Position numbers and translations under genes: made by a program. This document shows, piece by piece, positions 33,261 to 45,779 of a stretch of DNA of 64,000 nt; within the stretch, counting starts at the first letter, position 1; each line of letters begins with the position of its first letter. This stretch comes from Bubalus kerabau. Taxonomy: Eukaryota; Chordata; Mammalia; Artiodactyla; Bovidae. The notes under the pieces are model-generated. The model did no database searches. It saw only the letters and a program-made list of their open reading frames with translations, and had not been told where the DNA came from. The DNA is taken from the NCBI RefSeq assembly GCF_029407905.1, contig NC_073628.1, positions 48,567,501-48,631,500 of the forward strand, written 5' to 3'.

Positions 33261-35149
33261 GAATAAACATTCTTACTTTGAAGAGATTTGAGTTCATACA
33301 TGCCCGACATTGATGTATAAGCAGATTTCTTAGCATTTGTTTTTGTAAACAGTAGGAATTAAATATGAGAGAAATTAGAATTTATTTTTATAATTTTATA
33401 CAAAGCAATAAGCTATTTTGTACTTTTCCTCAAAGTTTTTGCTTCTGGGGTTGGCTTGCTATTTTAGTGTCTTCAGGATTTAGGATAAAGATATACATAT
33501 CTTTACTGTATGATTATAGGAAAAAATTTTCTTGAAGATCTAGTTTATTATATTTGTGCCATTTTCTCTCCATTCAGAGATTCTACTTTCATCATTAAGC
33601 AATAATCATCTCGATTAATTTTGATCAAAAACTTGATCTAATTATTAAACTAAAGTGTAAAGACCCATACCTTCAAGTTCTATCTCTTAACAGGTTGCCA
33701 ACATGTAAGTTAAATAATAAAACTCAGAACACTGGATTTCAAAGATATAGCACTTTGAAAGGAAACCCACAAGCAGATTTTTTCCCCTTTTCTGTGATAG
33801 AGCGGTAAAGTTGTCTAACTTTTATTTTTCAATATTTTTGGTTAATCTGTGATAAGCAGTTAAGAGACTAGTGTATATTCATTAATTCGTTTGTTCAATA
33901 TTTGCTCAGCAAATATTTATTAACACAAGCTACTGCTCCTGCTCTTATCTTTAGGGACATAGCAGTTACCAAAAATTTTTCATCCTTCTTGAAGTTAAAT
34001 TATTAACAAAGAATAAACATACACACATAATTAATTGCATATTTAATTTAACTTTAGTAATACTCACTAAATGTCACTATTTGTCCCCACTGCCAAATGA
34101 GAAACTGAGACACTGAAGACTAAGAAATTTAATGATGAGTATGGGTTACAGAGCTTTAAAGTAAACTTACATGTTTACGATCACCAAGACCATGATTTTC
34201 CTCCAAACCTTTTCATGTGGATATTCATGACTATCACTTCCTTCCCATGTTTTCAGCATGTCTCCTGAGGCTCTGTTCATCTGTATTTAACTTGCTTACT
34301 TAAATCTCTCATCTAATGACAAAAAGCTCCCCTGACCCCATGTGACCTCTACCCACTATTCCACTTCTCTCTCTTCACAGTCTGGTTTGTTGAAAGAGTT
34401 GTTTATTCTCACAGTCACTGCTTCCTGATCTAATATTTATTCATGAAATTTATTACAGCCTGGTTTTTACTTCCCTCACTCAAATGAAACATTTTGTTAG
34501 TAGATTCAATGATCACTTGTCAGTCCTTATTTATATGCCAGGGAAAAAGATACTATCAATCAAATCATGCAATTACAATACAATTAACATAAACAGTTTA
34601 GGGAATAAGTACAATCAATTCTTGGTAGGCCTATAGATCAAGGTTCAATATGCCACGGCCATATATTACCGTATTCCCTAGATGGTCAAATTTTGATAAC
34701 AGAATATGTCAGTTCAGAGTATTTTATTTGTAAGTATTTCTATTTTTCTTTCACAATTTTCCAGCAGTTCATACTTTGGCTACTGGCTTACTGAACTAGA
34801 TATGAGAAATTCACAAAAGTTTAAATAAACAAGTTATTTATATAAGTGGACAAGAGAAGCAGGTGAAAATTTTTAGAGCAGAAAAGGATATATAGATTAG
34901 GCCAAAGAAACAGATCAAGAGGACTTTTAGGAAGTTTAGATGCATATCATAGTTTATATATGCCCAACTCAGTCTCCATAGGGTATTTAAAGATGTCAAC
35001 AGTTTCAAGATGTTTTAGAATGATATGGGGCTACTTTTGTTATCATTTTACATGTAAAGTTGTCTCAGTTTCATTCAGAATGTATCTAATTATTGGGCAA
35101 ATTTAAGTATACTGACTATAAACTGGTATAAAACCTGTCTTTTCTTTCA
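33261..35149. other. Mostly unassigned
   Basis: AT-rich intergenic text. 33880-34010 (CAATATTTGCTCAGCAAATATTTATTAA) may be old L2/MIR debris. No gene is seen. Confidence 0.45.
34080..34170 (+). mobile_element. MIR SINE, diverged
   Basis: TGCCAAATGAGAAACTGAGAC and GGGTTACAGAGC parallel the MIR 'gaggaaactgaggca ... cacacagc' segment. Confidence 0.55.
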
Positions 35150-35520
35150 CATTCAAGCCATTAAAAATGCTGTTTGCACTGCCTAATCACTTTCTTCCTT
35201 CCTCCCTCAAAATGTGCCTTAACTTAACCTTTAAAAATCCTCCCTAACACTAGCTACCCTCATAATACACAACCCTAATTTAAGTTAGGTATCTCCCCTT
35301 CTATTCTGAATACCCTATACTCACTGTCTTCTCACACACTACATTGTAATTGCCTGGAAATCTTTCCAACCTCAATTTCTCCCTCTTTTCAAGAATTTTA
35401 AGATCTCCAAGGACAAAGATAATCTTTTCTATTTCATTATTTTCATCAGAACCTAGCACAAATGAATATAAGCATTTAGTAAATATTTGCTGAATGAATC
35501 AATTAGTAATTAACTTAATA
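35150..35520 (+). mobile_element. Ancient L2 3' end
   Basis: ACTACATTGTAATTGCCTGG, GATCTCCAAGGACAAAGATAA, CAGAACCTAGCACAAATG and GTAAATATTTGCTGAATGAA give the characteristic L2 3' end in order on the plus strand. Confidence 0.7.
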
Positions 35521-35704
35521 AATGAATGATTGAATTAACCACACTGCATTTCAACACCCACCCCAAGATGCTCTAGAGAAAACTGTTCACAATTGGCGGG
35601 GTAACATGTATGAAATTTTCCCAAGAACATTTTCTCAGTGCAAAAGCTTGAGTACAGCCCTTCACCACCACAGTCTCTGCCCTCTAGAGTATAATTAATT
35701 TTCT

Positions 35705-35908
35705 GGGAGTTTTCCCTGATAGCTCAGTGAGTAAAGAATCTGTCCGCAATGCAGTTGATGCAGGATTGACCCCTGAGTTGGGAAGATCCCCTGGAGGAGG
35801 AAATGGCAATCCACTCCAGTATTCTTGCCTGAAAAATCCCATGGACAGAGGAGCCTGGTGGGCTACAGTCTAAAGAGTTGCAAAGAGTCAGATATGGCTG
35901 AGCACACA
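35705..35908 (+). mobile_element. Bov-tA SINE
   Basis: GGGAGTTTTCCCTGATAGCTC head to GTCAGATATGGCTGAGC end. Complete. Confidence 0.93.
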
Positions 35909-36154
35909 CGTTAACACATTAGAAGGCATGACAGTTTTGAAAAGGCTGCACAAAAAAGCAATCTAATCCACCTTCCACTGAGCTTCTGTGCTGTAGAAGG
36001 GAAATAAGGGATGTATAGTGATTGCAAAGATAGCACTGATGGACATCCAGGTTCAAATGAGCCAGGTAGCTACTCTCTGATTCTTGGCATGAGCAAATCC
36101 AAACGGATCTCTCAAATCAGATCATAATTCACTAGACATGGCTCTTTGTGGTAG

Positions 36155-36276
36155 CATGTGTGCTCAGTCAGGTCCGACTCTTTGTGACCCCATGGACTGT
36201 AGCCCACCAGACTCCTCTGTCCATGGGATTTTCCAGGTAAGAATACTGGAGTGGGTTGCCATTTCCTTTTTTAAGG
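36155..36276 (-). mobile_element. Truncated Bov-tA SINE, antisense
   Basis: The 3' half of the SINE only, flanked by a perfect 12-bp duplication tctttgtggtag at 36143-36154 and 36277-36288. This is truncation at insertion rather than later loss. Confidence 0.95.
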
Positions 36277-36288
36277 TCTTTGTGGTAG

Positions 36289-37498
36289 ATGAATTTTAAA
36301 ATTTTAGGTTACAGTGGGCAGTTACACACAATGGTTTTGTTTGGAAAAGGTTTTGTTTTGACATTTTACTGCCTTCAGGATTTCTGTCAAAAATGCTCAT
36401 GCTACAACTATAATGTGGATTCACATGGTGGCTGACTGTTATCTTTTTGCATTTGAGAAATTTGAGATAATTGAGGTAATTAAATACCTCATTTCTCTGA
36501 ATTCTGAGTAATTAATGAAGTGTGTAGGAATTAGCAGCTGGAGGTAACACACTGATATTTTCCTTGATCATTGTCCACAGGAAGTGTTTAAAATAAGAAA
36601 ATCATTCACTACTTGCTCTACTTATCAGCATTAGTTTAAAAATGCAAGAGAAATAGGAAAATATGGTGGTTTTGTGGTGAGTTTCTTGCTTATGCTTTAT
36701 TTTTTTTTTTTCAGACCTCTAGTTCAATAATGATATGTTCTTACAAATGAGGAGCTCCACACTGGTAGATAACAGGTGCCAGCACCAGAGTGTGCTATAT
36801 TAACAGACTGTGTGCCATAGGAAACATGGTTTGCCATGTTTTTTGTTTGCCATGTTTTTGTTTGTTTTTGCCATAGAGGCATGGTTTGCCATCTTTTGTC
36901 ATGAATTTGCAATCAGAAACTTAAACTTTGTGTATCAAAGTTATCAGTTGTCAAAATTCTCTATAAATGCTGGAAATACAGGCAAAATCAGTCAGAAAGC
37001 AAAAGCACTCTCCTAAACCAGATGTTTATGAATTACATTTTTTCTTTTTAACCCCACAGAATGCCTGAAATTCCAGTGTGTCCAAAGTGATGGATGTTAT
37101 CAGAGTATATGCTTATCTCCTTCCTCTGTAGCTGTGCAATTTCTACTCATTGCAAGTCTCACTTCTCATCAAGATTCCATACCTAGAATCTTAATAACCA
37201 CTCACTCTCTTAAATGATCCAGTTCTCCCAGCCCTTTGCCAAGGTGTCTCTAACCATGAGATAACTGTTACAAGACTTCTTTTGAAAGTAATTTTAAATG
37301 TCCTCTTGTGATGGATTAACCATTGATCACTATCCAAAGAGACATTTTTCATGATTATTCTTTTCAGAAACCTTTACACTAGAGCACAATTTTAACGGCA
37401 ACCATGAACTAGGCAATATTCTATTGTCCTCTGCAAGCCCATGTGAGTTGAGGATCCTCTTAAGAGGACCACACTAACCTCTTAATTATATTATTGTT
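36289..37498. other. Unassigned; small low-complexity repeat
   Basis: 36826-36903 repeats GTTTGCCATG-like units four or five times. There is a 20-bp near-palindrome at 36472-36491. No gene or named element is seen. Confidence 0.5.
36472..36491. repeat. Perfect inverted repeat around ATTAAA
   Basis: TGAGGTAATTAAATACCTCA: the two 7-bp arms TGAGGTA and TACCTCA are complementary around a 6-bp centre that includes a TAATTA-like core. Confidence 0.8.
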
Positions 37499-37511
37499 CA
37501 AAATGTATCCT

Positions 37512-37770
37512 GCTGCTGCTAAGTCACTTCAGTCTTGTCCGACTCTGTGCGACCCCATAGATGGCAGCCCACCAGGCTCCCCTGTTCCTGGGATTCTCCA
37601 GCAAGAACACTAGAGTGGGTTGCCATTTCCTTCTCCAGTGCATGAAAGTGAAAGTGAAGTTGCTCAGTCCTGTCCGACCCTCAGCGACCCCACGGACTGC
37701 AGCCTACCAGGCTCTTCTGTCCATGGTATTTTCCAGGCAATTTACTGAAGTGGGTTGCCATTGCCTTCTC
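37512..37770 (-). mobile_element. BOV-A2 dimeric SINE, antisense
   Basis: GCTGCTGCTAAGTCACTTCA at the left to TTGCCATTGCCTTCTC at the right, with a 13-bp duplication caaaatgtatcct / caaaatatatcct (37499-37511, 37771-37783; one mismatch). Confidence 0.96.
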
Positions 37771-37783
37771 CAAAATATATCCT

Positions 37784-39519
37784 AGCTTTTGCGAATTTTC
37801 AGTACTCAAACTTATCTCTATAGGAAAGAACACTAAGGTCTGAAATCTCTCTTCCAAATGATACTTGCCTAATTCACCTTCTTATGCAAGAGGGAAACAA
37901 TATAGCAAAAAAAAAATAAATAAAAAGTTGAATTAAAGACCACAGTGACCCAAAGATACCAGAAGTCCAATAAGACTAGAAAATTGTTGTAACTGACATG
38001 AGGAGCCTAAACATTTATGTTTATAATAACCTCTTAAAATAAAACCTCAACTCTGCAAATGTCACTGCTTTCTAAGGTTCAGGGAAGTTCAATACAAAAA
38101 AGTAGATTCTCTTTAGAAATAAAAGGAATTATAAATTAACTCTGATTGAAGAACCTTTTCCTTTCCTTGAAAATCGTTGAAGCTCCTCCCTTCAAGGAAC
38201 TGCAGTCAGCTCCCTGTCCTTCACCTGATGTGATGTTAATTATATACCTGTCAGCCTACCTACTCTATTTAGAAGGCAAGTTGCACATTTTCTAACAACC
38301 CACCACTTAGTTCTCTTCCAATTTTTAAATAATGCTGACTGGTACTTTTTAATTAAGCTTTGACAGTTGAAATTTGCATTCCAAAGGCTCATTGACTTCT
38401 ATGGAATTAGATTGCCTATTTGCTCTACACAGACACACACATACACACACACACACACCACCACCACCACCAGTCATTCCTAGGCTACTCTGTTAAGTGT
38501 ACAAATATACTATCCTCTGCTTGGTCTTCAGTATCGCAAGTTCTGCGGACTAGGAAATTTGGCCTTTAAGCCATTTTAAATTGGCATTTGCAATTTGATG
38601 TTTTGTTAATGCAGTGTAATTTGGCATGATGGGGAATTTGGATAACTGTTAAAATACTTGTTCTTGTCATATTCATTATTAATTTATATTAGCTACAAGC
38701 AAAGGAATTTTTTATAGCTTACTGGATTTTTTCTCATAACTGTGGCTAACACTGAGATTTTGATATGTACATATTAAGTGACAGATACTACACAGAGAGC
38801 TAAATTTTTCATTCACAGCAGAAAAATCTAGATTCACAGAAAATTATGATAATGCCAGTGTTTTTATTTGCAATAACCAAAGGCTTACTCTATTAACATA
38901 AATGAACTGATTTTCTACATATTTTAACAGCATATAAAATAACTATCAGTTTTCAAATATATTACTTACCAGCTATGCTGATAGCAGAAATGACTTTTCA
39001 CAGTCGATAGAATTCTAAAATATTTTCCATTATATATCAAATAGTATCATGTTACATATCAGAAACATTGTGCTGCTGCTACAAATGAAAGAATAAAACA
39101 TATTTTAGAAGCAAAGTTGTGTTATTTAACCAAAAAAAGAGGTTAATTGCTAAACTACATATGAATATAGAATTCAACTTGTATCTAAATGTGTATAAAG
39201 AATGCTAAACAATTCATCACAACAGCTGATATTTCAAAATCATTGTGGAGTGGTTATATTTCAAATCACAAAACCTCCTTTGGTCTCAATCTACCAGAAG
39301 TCAGTAATGGAAGCAAGAGTAGAATTGAATACAGGAAGAGTTTTGTTTTGTTAAATATCCAACAAGTCCACTAAACCATGTTAATTAAATTTATACAATA
39401 TAAGTCAAAGTATTGTTCCTATTAGGTGAACTTAATATAAAGATAAATTCCTTAGCTGTCCCTTTTCAACATAATGACCAAACCTATGTACATTCAAAAT
39501 TGAAATTCTTAAGAGGCTA
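37784..39519. other. Unassigned, repeat-poor
   Basis: Apart from an A-rich tract (37906-37924) and a CA microsatellite, no repeat family or gene is recognisable. Text at 38310-38420 and 38560-38660 looks like ordinary unique sequence. Confidence 0.45.
38425..38472. repeat. Compound CA / CCA microsatellite
   Basis: CA-rich dinucleotide run followed by five CAC/ACC trinucleotides (38457-38472). Confidence 0.95.
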
Positions 39520-39719
39520 TTTAATGATAAAACATATTTTATTAATAATATTATTAATAAATTAATAATAATCACTACTATAATATCAATACATTACATA
39601 ATTAATATATTTAAATAACATTAATGAATTGTCACTAATTACTAATGTAATATTGATAATTAATGAATTAATATATATGTGTGTATATATTACGTGTGTG
39701 TGTGTGTGTGTATGCATAC
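39520..39719. repeat. AT-rich low-complexity tract with TG run
   Basis: TTATTAATAA-type repeats from 39538 to 39670, then (TG)n at about 39694-39712. It lies directly before an L1 3' UTR. Confidence 0.85.
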
Positions 39720-40155
39720 ATACAATGTAATATTAGTCAGGAAAAGAATAAAATTTTGCCATTTGCAATAACCTAACTAGATGCAGAGGGCATTATGCTT
39801 AGTGAAATAAGTTAGACAGAGAGAAATAAATAATCTATGTTATCACATATGTGGAATATAAGAAATAAAATAATGAATGAGTATTACAAAACAGAAATAG
39901 ACTCACAGATGCAGAGAACAAATTAGTTATTACCGGTAGGGAGAGAAAAGGGGCTGGACAAAATGGAGTAGGAGATAGATACAAATTACTATGTATAAGA
40001 TAAACAAGCAATGAAGCTATGTTGTACAACACAGGAAAACATGTCCTTTTTTTCAAATATTTTAAAACGGAGTATAGTCTATATAAATGTCGACTCACTA
40101 GACTATACATCTGAAACTAATATAATATTGTAAATCAGTTATACATCAATTAAAA
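39720..40155 (+). mobile_element. L1 3' UTR
   Basis: GCATTATGCTTAGTGAAATAAG, CACATATGTGGAATATAAG, ATAGACTCACAGATGCAGAG, TACATCTGAAACTAATATAA and TGTAAATCAGTTATACATC then an A-rich tail. This is a plus-strand L1 3' end of the ruminant lineage. Confidence 0.8.
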
Positions 40156-41331
40156 AAAGAAATCAACAGAGGGCAAATTAAATGCAAAGCAAACAGAAGG
40201 AAGGAAATAAAGAGCAGAAAGTAATAAAAGTAATATAATTAAAAACTGAAAAACAATAAAAAGTCAAAGAAACCAAGCAGCTTTTGAAAAGTTGGATAAC
40301 ATTGATAAACCTCTAGTCAGACTGATAAAGGAATAAAAAAGAAAAATTACACAAATTTTAAATGTAAGGAATGAAAGAGGCAATGTCAATACAGATCCTA
40401 AAGACATTACAAAGGTAATAAGGGATTATTAAGAACAATTCTATGACCATAAATTCATGTAAATAAACTTAGGTAATTTCTTGAAGAACACAAGCTATAA
40501 AAACTCGGAAAGATCAATAATTTAGATAATACCATATTCACTAAATAAATTGAATTCATACCTATAAATATTTCAATAAAGAAACCTCCAGGCACAGATG
40601 ATTTTACCCATAAGTTCTATCAAATATTTAAGGGTTAAATAATACCAATTGTGTCAAAACTCTTCCAGAAAATAGAAAAGAATCAAATATTCCTTAATTT
40701 ATTTTTATGAGGCAAGATTTTTCCTGATACCAAAATCAGACAATGACATTACAAGATAAGGATATTAAGTACAGACTCAATTTTCTCATGAATATAGAAA
40801 CAAATTTTCTCAATTTATTATTAGCAAACCAATCCAGGAAATATAAGTTAAATGTCATGAATGAATGGGAATTTTCTGAGAAAGGAAGACTGTTTCAAAA
40901 TTTAAAAATCAGTCAACATAATTGACCATGTGAAATGATTTATGTATATATATTAGTTTAGCTATATAGAAAATCCCTTGGAACCCACAACAACAAAGCT
41001 CATGAAATTAATATATTTAGGTTGCAAATTTCAAGGTCTATACAGATGAAGTGCTTTCTTTTTTCTATGTACTAGCAAAAATAATTGAAAATTGAAATTA
41101 AAGAAATTATATCATTTAAAGTAGCATTAAAGTTATGAAATACTTAGATATAAACCTAACAAGCTATGTGCAAGATATAAATGCTAGAAATTACAAAGCA
41201 AAGATAAAAAATGATTCAAAGGCTTAAGTAAATCAAGAGAATGATAGTGTTCACGGTCTGGAAGGCACAATATTTTAAAGATGTTAACCTCCTGTATTAG
41301 TGAAGATTCTCCAGAAAAAGAACCAGTAAGA

Positions 41332-41370
<39 letters not shown>
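41332..41370. repeat. (TG)n(AG)n compound microsatellite
   Basis: About 12 TG units run straight into about 8 GA units inside the ancient L1. Confidence 0.95.
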
Positions 41371-42189
41371 CTTTGGATTAGGCACCTATTTCCTGAATAT
41401 GCCTTCAAAAGTAAAAATTCATAAAAGGAAAAAAGCGTATAAATTGAACTTCATCAAAAATTAAAAAATTCTCTGTGAAATCATGATGGCAAGAACGAAA
41501 AGGGAAGTTTACAAAATATAAGTATTTGCAAAACAAATATCTGACAAAGGACTTCTACCTAGAATATATAAAATTCAGTAAAAAGAAAGTTTTAAAAATT
41601 AAAAACAACTGAAAAAGATTTGAACAAATACTTCATCAAATAAAATATACTGATGGTCGATAAGCACATGAAAAGAGGTTCAGCATCATTAATAATCAAG
41701 GAAAAGCAAATAACATCTATAAAGATATACTTCTACAACTTATTGAAATGGATAAAATTAAAGAATAAAATACTTGACAGTACAAACGCTAGGGAAGAAT
41801 CTCTCATCATATTGGTGTAAATAAAAAATGTTACAGACATATTGGAAAACAATTTAGTGTTTGGCATTCTTATAACACTAAAACTTTGCTTATTATATGA
41901 TCCAGCAATTCCACGCTTCTTATTTACCTAAGAGAAATGACTTGTACATGATTGTTTATCAGGGGCTTATTCATAATCCCTCAAACTGGAAACAACCCAA
42001 ATATCCTTCAACTATGAATGGATAAACAAAATGTGATAGTCATACATGTCCAATAACAAAAAGGAATTTACTGAAACATGCAAAAATTCTGTATGCATTG
42101 TTGCAAGTAAAGGAAGCCAGACTCAAAGGACTAGATACCGAATTAATCCTTTCATAGAACTTCAGTAAAAGGCAAACTGAAGTAACAGA

Positions 42190-42419
42190 GGGGCTTCCCA
42201 GGCGGCACTAGCAGTGAAAGAACACGTCTACTAATGCAGGCGACAAGAAATTGGATTCCATCTCTGGGTGGGGGAGATCCCATGGAGGAGGGCACTGCAA
42301 CTCCCGCTAGTATTCCTGCCTGAAGAATCCCATAGACAGAGGAGCCTGGTGGGCTACAGTCCATAGGATTTCGAAGAGTGGAACAGGACTGAAGTGACTT
42401 AGCATACACGTATGCCCAT
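42190..42419 (+). mobile_element. Bov-tA SINE
   Basis: GGGGCTTCCCAGGCGGCAC to CAGGACTGAAGTGACTTAGC, with a 9-bp duplication agtaacaga at 42181-42189 and 42420-42428. Confidence 0.94.
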
Positions 42420-42849
42420 AGTAACAGAAAATATATCTGTGATTTGGGGAATGGGTTGACACAAAGGCACAACACAAGTGTTTGTTGCAATAGTTAAACG
42501 ATTGCAGTTAAACGATTGCAAGAAACTGTCAAAACCAAAGAACTCTACACACACAAAAAAGTAAATTTTATTATTTTCAAATAAAATAATTGATTAAATA
42601 TATTACAATAAAAAAGATCAGCAATGGAATCTCTCAGAGATTTCATTTTAATTGGCCTTGGTGTGTATTCTGGGCATTGGTAGCTTTTGTTTGTTTAATT
42701 TTCATCTCTTTCGATTTGCACAAAATGCAAGGGGACGTTATCACTTAATTCTCCTTCATGGATGGATGAATTGGAATCTTCAAATCCCATTCTAAAAATC
42801 AAAGAGCAAATGTATCACAAGTCTAGGAAAGTGATTCCTGTGGGGTACT

Positions 42850-43140
42850 AAAAATACCACCGAACTGCAAGTCAGGAGACCTGTATTTGTGATTCTGGCT
42901 CTATCACCTACTTGCAGTCTGTTCTCGGGCAAGTAACATGGCAGCTTGTGGTGTACTTGCTCTGTTTATTACGTAAGAGGTTTGACCTCATGGGCTCCAC
43001 TCTCTCTTCTCCTCTGCCATGCTAGGATATGGGAGATCAAAATTCCAGCTCTGGATTGGTCCTTAATTTGGTGTGTGGCCTCCAAATCATCACTTTCATT
43101 CTTCTGAGTCTCAAATTCTTCACCTGTTAAGTTGGAAAAA
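42850..43140 (+). mobile_element. MIR SINE(s)
   Basis: CAAGTCAGGAGACCTGTATTTG, TCTGGCTCTATCACCTACTTG and CTCGGGCAAGTAACATGG match the MIR core well. A second MIR-like piece at 43040-43140 has AAATCATCACTTTCATTC and CAAATTCTTCACCTGTTAAG. Confidence 0.7.
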
Positions 43141-43185
43141 GCAGAATAGAAAGAAATCTATATACTATTTCTCCCTGTGATCTTT

Positions 43186-43407
43186 TGTTGTGGTTTAGTC
43201 ACTAAGTCAAGCCAGATTCTTTGTGACCCCATAGACTGTAGCCCACCAAGCTCTTCTGTCCCTGGGATTTCCAAGGCAAGAACACTGAAGTGGCTTGCCA
43301 TTTCCTTTGCTAGGGGATCTCCCTGACCCAGGGATCAAATCTGCATTACATTGCATTGTCTCCTGCATTGCAGGTGGATTCTTTATCAATGAGCCATCTG
43401 GGAAGCC
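43186..43407 (-). mobile_element. Bov-tA SINE, antisense
   Basis: TTGTTGTGGTTTAGTCACTAAG to GAGCCATCTGGGAAGCC. It carries a short internal duplication (CATTACATTGCATTG, 43345-43359). Confidence 0.92.
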
Positions 43408-43413
43408 TCTCTT

Positions 43414-43553
43414 CAGTCAGTCAGTCAGTTCAGTTGCTCAGTCGTGTCCAACTCTTTGCGACCCCATGAATCACAGCACGCCAGGCCTCCCTGTCCATCA
43501 CCAACTCCCGGAGTTCATCCGGACTCATGTCCATCGAGTCAGTGATGCCATCC
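43414..43553 (-). mobile_element. BovB 3' end fragment, antisense
   Basis: The 140 bp at the BovB 3' terminus: CAGTCAGTCAGTTCAGTTGC to GACTCATGTCCATCGAGTC and GTGATGCCATCC. A perfect 10-bp duplication agcctctctt lies at 43404-43413 and 43554-43563. Confidence 0.95.
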
Positions 43554-43713
43554 AGCCTCTCTTACCACACAGTAAAATAGAAACTTCTATTCTCTTGAAA
43601 ATAATCAGTAGAAACCACTAACTACCCTCTCTCGACTTTTTACTGGCTTCTCCCCACAGGCACTAAGAATAATCTATCAAGTTGTTAAAATGGCAAGAAG
43701 CTGATGGCCATCT

Positions 43714-43815
43714 ATGCCTGGAGAATCCCAGGAACAGAGGAGCCTAGTGGGCTGCTGTCTATGGGGTCACACAGAGTTGGACACGACTGAAGTGACTTAG
43801 CAGCAGCAGCAGCAG
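43714..43815 (+). mobile_element. BOV-A monomer SINE, 5'-truncated
   Basis: GCCTGGAGAATCCCAGGAAC to GACTTAGCAGCAGCAGCAGC. Only the 3' part of a monomer. Confidence 0.92.
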
Positions 43816-44764
43816 GGAGGGTAACATGCTAAAGGACATTTGCAAAGGAGACTCTTCCTCTAGGGGCTGTCTGCTCTCACCTCGATGTGCTTCAAGTCAC
43901 GATCCTCCTCTCAGCTGACCGCTGACCTATGCCACAGGTGGGTCCCAACTTCCAGTTTGGGAGGCTAGGAAGTGTGAAGAAAACCACTTTGGTTACAAAC
44001 ACTAGTGAAAAAAATGCTTTATCACTGAATTTTTGAGGACCTGGCTGAGCTCTGACATTTTCTGATTTCTCCAGGTTAAATAGTCCCACTGTGGCCAGTT
44101 TTAAGTTACCAAATGACATCACTGGATGTGAAGCTGGGTAGAGATGCTTGCTTGACTCCTGCAAACCATATAGCAGCTTTAGCACAGCACTAGCTGTAGA
44201 TTCCAGTTATGTAATTCAATCAAATTTTACAAGCAATAAAGCTGATACTTGGAAACAAACTACACTAAAATAATTTTTCTCCAGATTCACAGAAATGCAA
44301 AAGCTTAACAATATTCTCTGTTGGTGAGTCTGTGCTCCTGATTGCTGCTGGAAGTACAAAATGGTATTAACCTATGGATGAGATTCATCAACATCCATGA
44401 AGAATACATAGATATTTATCTGTCACTAATCAAACACCTTTACCTGGGATGAAGTTTTGTTGGTGAACAGGATATTCACAGAACTCAAAGTATCACAGAT
44501 CATTTTTTTAAACTGTTAGTGGAAAAAGTTATATTTAAAAATTTTAATGCATATATTATTAATAATACTTTTATTAACTTAATTTTAATAAATGCAATAT
44601 ATATTAAACAGACACCACCTTAATTAAGTGATGAAATTATTATTGCCAGCAATAGGAGAAACTGAAATCATGTGTCTTCTGATACGATGCACTGACAAGG
44701 ACACATCAATCGATATAAAATTCCTGCTAAAGGCAGATTATGATAAATTAAATTAGTCGGTGTT
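43816..44764. other. Unassigned sequence
   Basis: No element, RNA or gene recognised. A 97-codon minus-strand frame at 43892-44185 has no recognisable domain. Confidence 0.5.
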
Positions 44765-44780
44765 TTGCATCTGAATTTTT

Positions 44781-45115
44781 AAAAATTATTTATTTCTGGT
44801 TGTGCTGAGTCTTCTTTTCTTAGTTTCTCTAGCTGCAGCGAGCAGGACCAGTCTTCACTGCAGTGCACAGGCTTCTCATCAGAGTGGCAGAGTGGCTTCT
44901 CTAGTGGAGCACAGGCTCTAGGTGTGAGAGCTTCAGTAGCTCAGGATGTAGGCTCAGCAGCTGCAGGTAAGGGCTATAGGGCAAGGGCTCAGTAGCTGTG
45001 GTCCAGGGGCTTTAGTCATTCCAAGGCATGTGGAATCTTCCCAGACCAGGGATTGAACCTGTGTCCCCTGCATTGGCTAACAGATTCCTATCCACGGTCC
45101 CACCAGAGAAGTCCG
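44781..45115 (-). mobile_element. CHR-type SINE, long form, antisense
   Basis: GGTTGTGCTGAGTCTTCTTT, GCACAGGCTCTAGGTGTGAG, CTCAGCAGCTGCAGG, GGCATGTGGAATCTTCCCAG and CACCAGAGAAGTCC follow the full long CHR SINE on the minus strand. The duplication ttgcatctgaattttt / ttgcatctggatttt lies at 44765-44780 and 45116-45130. Confidence 0.9.
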
Positions 45116-45212
45116 TTGCATCTGGATTTTTTTAACACCATTAAGAAACTTATTTGAACAATTGGTTTGACTTTTTGAATTAGTTTTTTGAATCTAGTAT
45201 TTGTACCATGAT

Positions 45213-45482
45213 CAATGGCACCCCACTCCAGTACTCTTGCCTGGAAAATCCCATGGACAGAGGAGGTTGGTAGGCTGCAGACCATGGGGTTGCGAAGAGT
45301 TGGACACGACTGAACGACTTCACTTCCACTTTTCCCTTTCATGCATTGGAGAAGGACATGGCAACCCACTCCAGTGTTCTTGCCTGGAGAATTCCAGGGA
45401 CGGGGGAGCCTGGTGGGCCGCCGTCTATGGAGTCGCACAGAGTCGGACACAACTGAAGTGACTTAGCAGCAGCAGCAGCACA
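45213..45482 (+). mobile_element. BOV-A2 dimeric SINE
   Basis: Both monomers, linker TTTCCCTTTCATGCATTGG, and an (AGC)5 tail. Near consensus. Confidence 0.95.
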
Positions 45483-45491
45483 TAAGAGTAT

Positions 45492-45760
45492 ACTATTTTT
45501 AGGAGATACACACTGAAATAGGGATGGGAATTCATGAAATGTGCAAGGTGTTCTTTAGTAGTTCAGAAAAAATTGTATGAATATGTGTTAATGAGAATAA
45601 TAAAATAATTAACAGAGAGAAAGCAAATACAGTAATTTGTAAAGAGTTAGTGAAGCAAAGGAAAGGACAAACATGTTATTATGCATAGGACTATTCTTTT
45701 AAATGGTTTGTAATTTTGACACTTTCAAATAAAGATTTTCCAAAATAAAGTTGAGAAATA
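45492..45760 (+). mobile_element. Old L1 3' end
   Basis: TTTAGGAGATACACACTGAAAT, GTTCAGAAAAAATTGTATG, AGAGAGAAAGCAAATACAG and TTTCAAATAAAGATTTTCC follow an old L1 3' UTR to its A-rich terminus. Confidence 0.55.
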
Positions 45761-45779
45761 ATATATACATGGAGGCAAA

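Larger units (their letters stand above)
40156..42600 (+). mobile_element. Ancient L1 ORF2 to 3' end, decayed
   Basis: The order of L1 ORF2 landmarks is clear: GATAAACCTCTAGTCAGACTG, TACAGATCCTAAAGACATTAC, CCTCCAGGCACAGATGATTTTAC, CTCTTCCAGAAAATAG, then near the end CCTCAAACTGGAAACAACCC and AATGGATAAACAAAATG. A SINE at 42190-42419 and a microsatellite at 41332-41370 interrupt it. There are many stops and deletions, so no protein is possible. Confidence 0.75.

Noticed and set aside
43892..44185. A 97-codon minus-strand frame
   Set aside because: No domain, no conserved context, and no evidence of splicing.
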